Shown piece after piece: positions 44,449 to 44,627 of a stretch of 44,627 nucleotides of DNA; position 1 is the first letter of the stretch; each line of letters opens with the position of its first letter. The notes under the pieces were generated by a model. It did no database searches, was not told the origin of the DNA, and saw only the letters and a list, made by a program, of their open reading frames with translations. The position numbers and the translations under genes were made by a program. The stretch comes from an uncultured Alphaproteobacteria bacterium (GTDB taxonomy: Bacteria; Pseudomonadota; Alphaproteobacteria; RF32; CAG-239), in contig CALXTQ010000001.1 of NCBI GenBank assembly GCA_944391485.1, positions 1-44,627 on the forward strand. The letters are read 5' to 3'.

Positions 44449-44627
44449 TGGTCGTTATAAATATTGATTGCACTCATCACAAATATTATGAAAAGTTTCG
44501 CCGGGACATCGGCAGGTTTTTATTTTTGCGCCGGCAACGGGAAAAATACAGTTTGTCCCAGGCCGCGGCTCTGGCAAAAATAAAACCCGAGCATCTTGAC
44601 CAGATAGAGCTGGGGCGGCGCAATCTG
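44449..44627 (+). CDS. XRE-family DNA-binding protein, 5' part
   Basis: The frame opens MVVINIDCTHHKYYEKFRR and runs off the window after about 59 codons. RRQREKYSLSQAAALAKIKP followed by HLDQIELGRRNL is a Cro/CI-type helix-turn-helix. AGAGGAGTTGACGAAA is a good ribosome-binding site. It follows the terminator of the structured RNA, so it needs read-through from that promoter or a promoter inside the RNA region. Confidence 0.8.

Noticed and set aside
1..44627. tRNA genes, CRISPR arrays, insertion sequences and prophage genes
   Set aside because: I found no tRNA-like cloverleaf, spaced direct repeats, transposase or integrase; the only repeats are the palindromes after lepA.

Overview
The window reads as a chromosomal segment of an alphaproteobacterium that probably lives without oxygen. 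Signs of the lineage are an RpoA starting [10 protein letters not shown], a GapR (DUF2312) protein, an RHH_4-type ribbon-helix-helix protein, a 41-residue L36 with a single Cys, and a three-gene proton-translocating transhydrogenase. Signs of anaerobic life are two [FeFe]-hydrogenase proteins. A gut or other host-associated habitat is inference only; no 16S or other taxonomic marker is present.

Layout. Positions 1-1053 hold a possible tiny ORF, a minus-strand RHH gene and a structured leader. Positions 1054-10398 are the S10 and spc ribosomal operons (rpsJ to rplO), unbroken and in canonical order, ending at a clear terminator. secY-adk (10770-12796) starts after a 370 bp gap. rpsM-rpsK-rpoA (12968-14857) follows behind its own strong promoter, and rplQ stands alone with its own promoter and terminator. 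After an unrecognised gene, 16544-21550 (minus) is a five-gene hydrogen operon: a thioredoxin-like [2Fe-2S] protein, a sensory group C [FeFe]-hydrogenase with PAS domain, a SpoIIE/PP2C phosphatase, a second [2Fe-2S] protein and a group B [FeFe]-hydrogenase. A hybrid histidine kinase is transcribed divergently from it. Next come two tandem paralogues that look like catalytically dead EAL-domain proteins, two membrane proteins with HExxH motifs, an LD-carboxypeptidase, a secreted unknown, and a TetR regulator beside a perfect 7-1-7 palindrome.

From 29944 the genes are mainly metabolic and housekeeping: pntB-pntAB-pntAA (minus), a split chromate transporter pair, gapR (minus) divergent from pyk, a stand-alone rpmJ (minus, too short for ordinary ORF calling), a secreted unknown, an unknown divergent from ettA, a pyrimidine-dimer glycosylase homologue, cspA, an unknown gene with a GNAT acetyltransferase, and lepA.

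The right end is non-coding and unusual. Directly behind lepA are two tandem ~127 bp copies of a long palindrome whose arms differ in sequence but keep pairing, plus a 46 bp shortened copy. Beyond them a small structured RNA or leader (about 44240-44416) has its own -35/-10 and terminator, followed by the start of an XRE-type regulator cut off by the window end. The two most promising leads are the H2-sensing operon with its adjacent two-component protein and unknown phosphatase target, and the palindrome/RNA region at 43825-44416.
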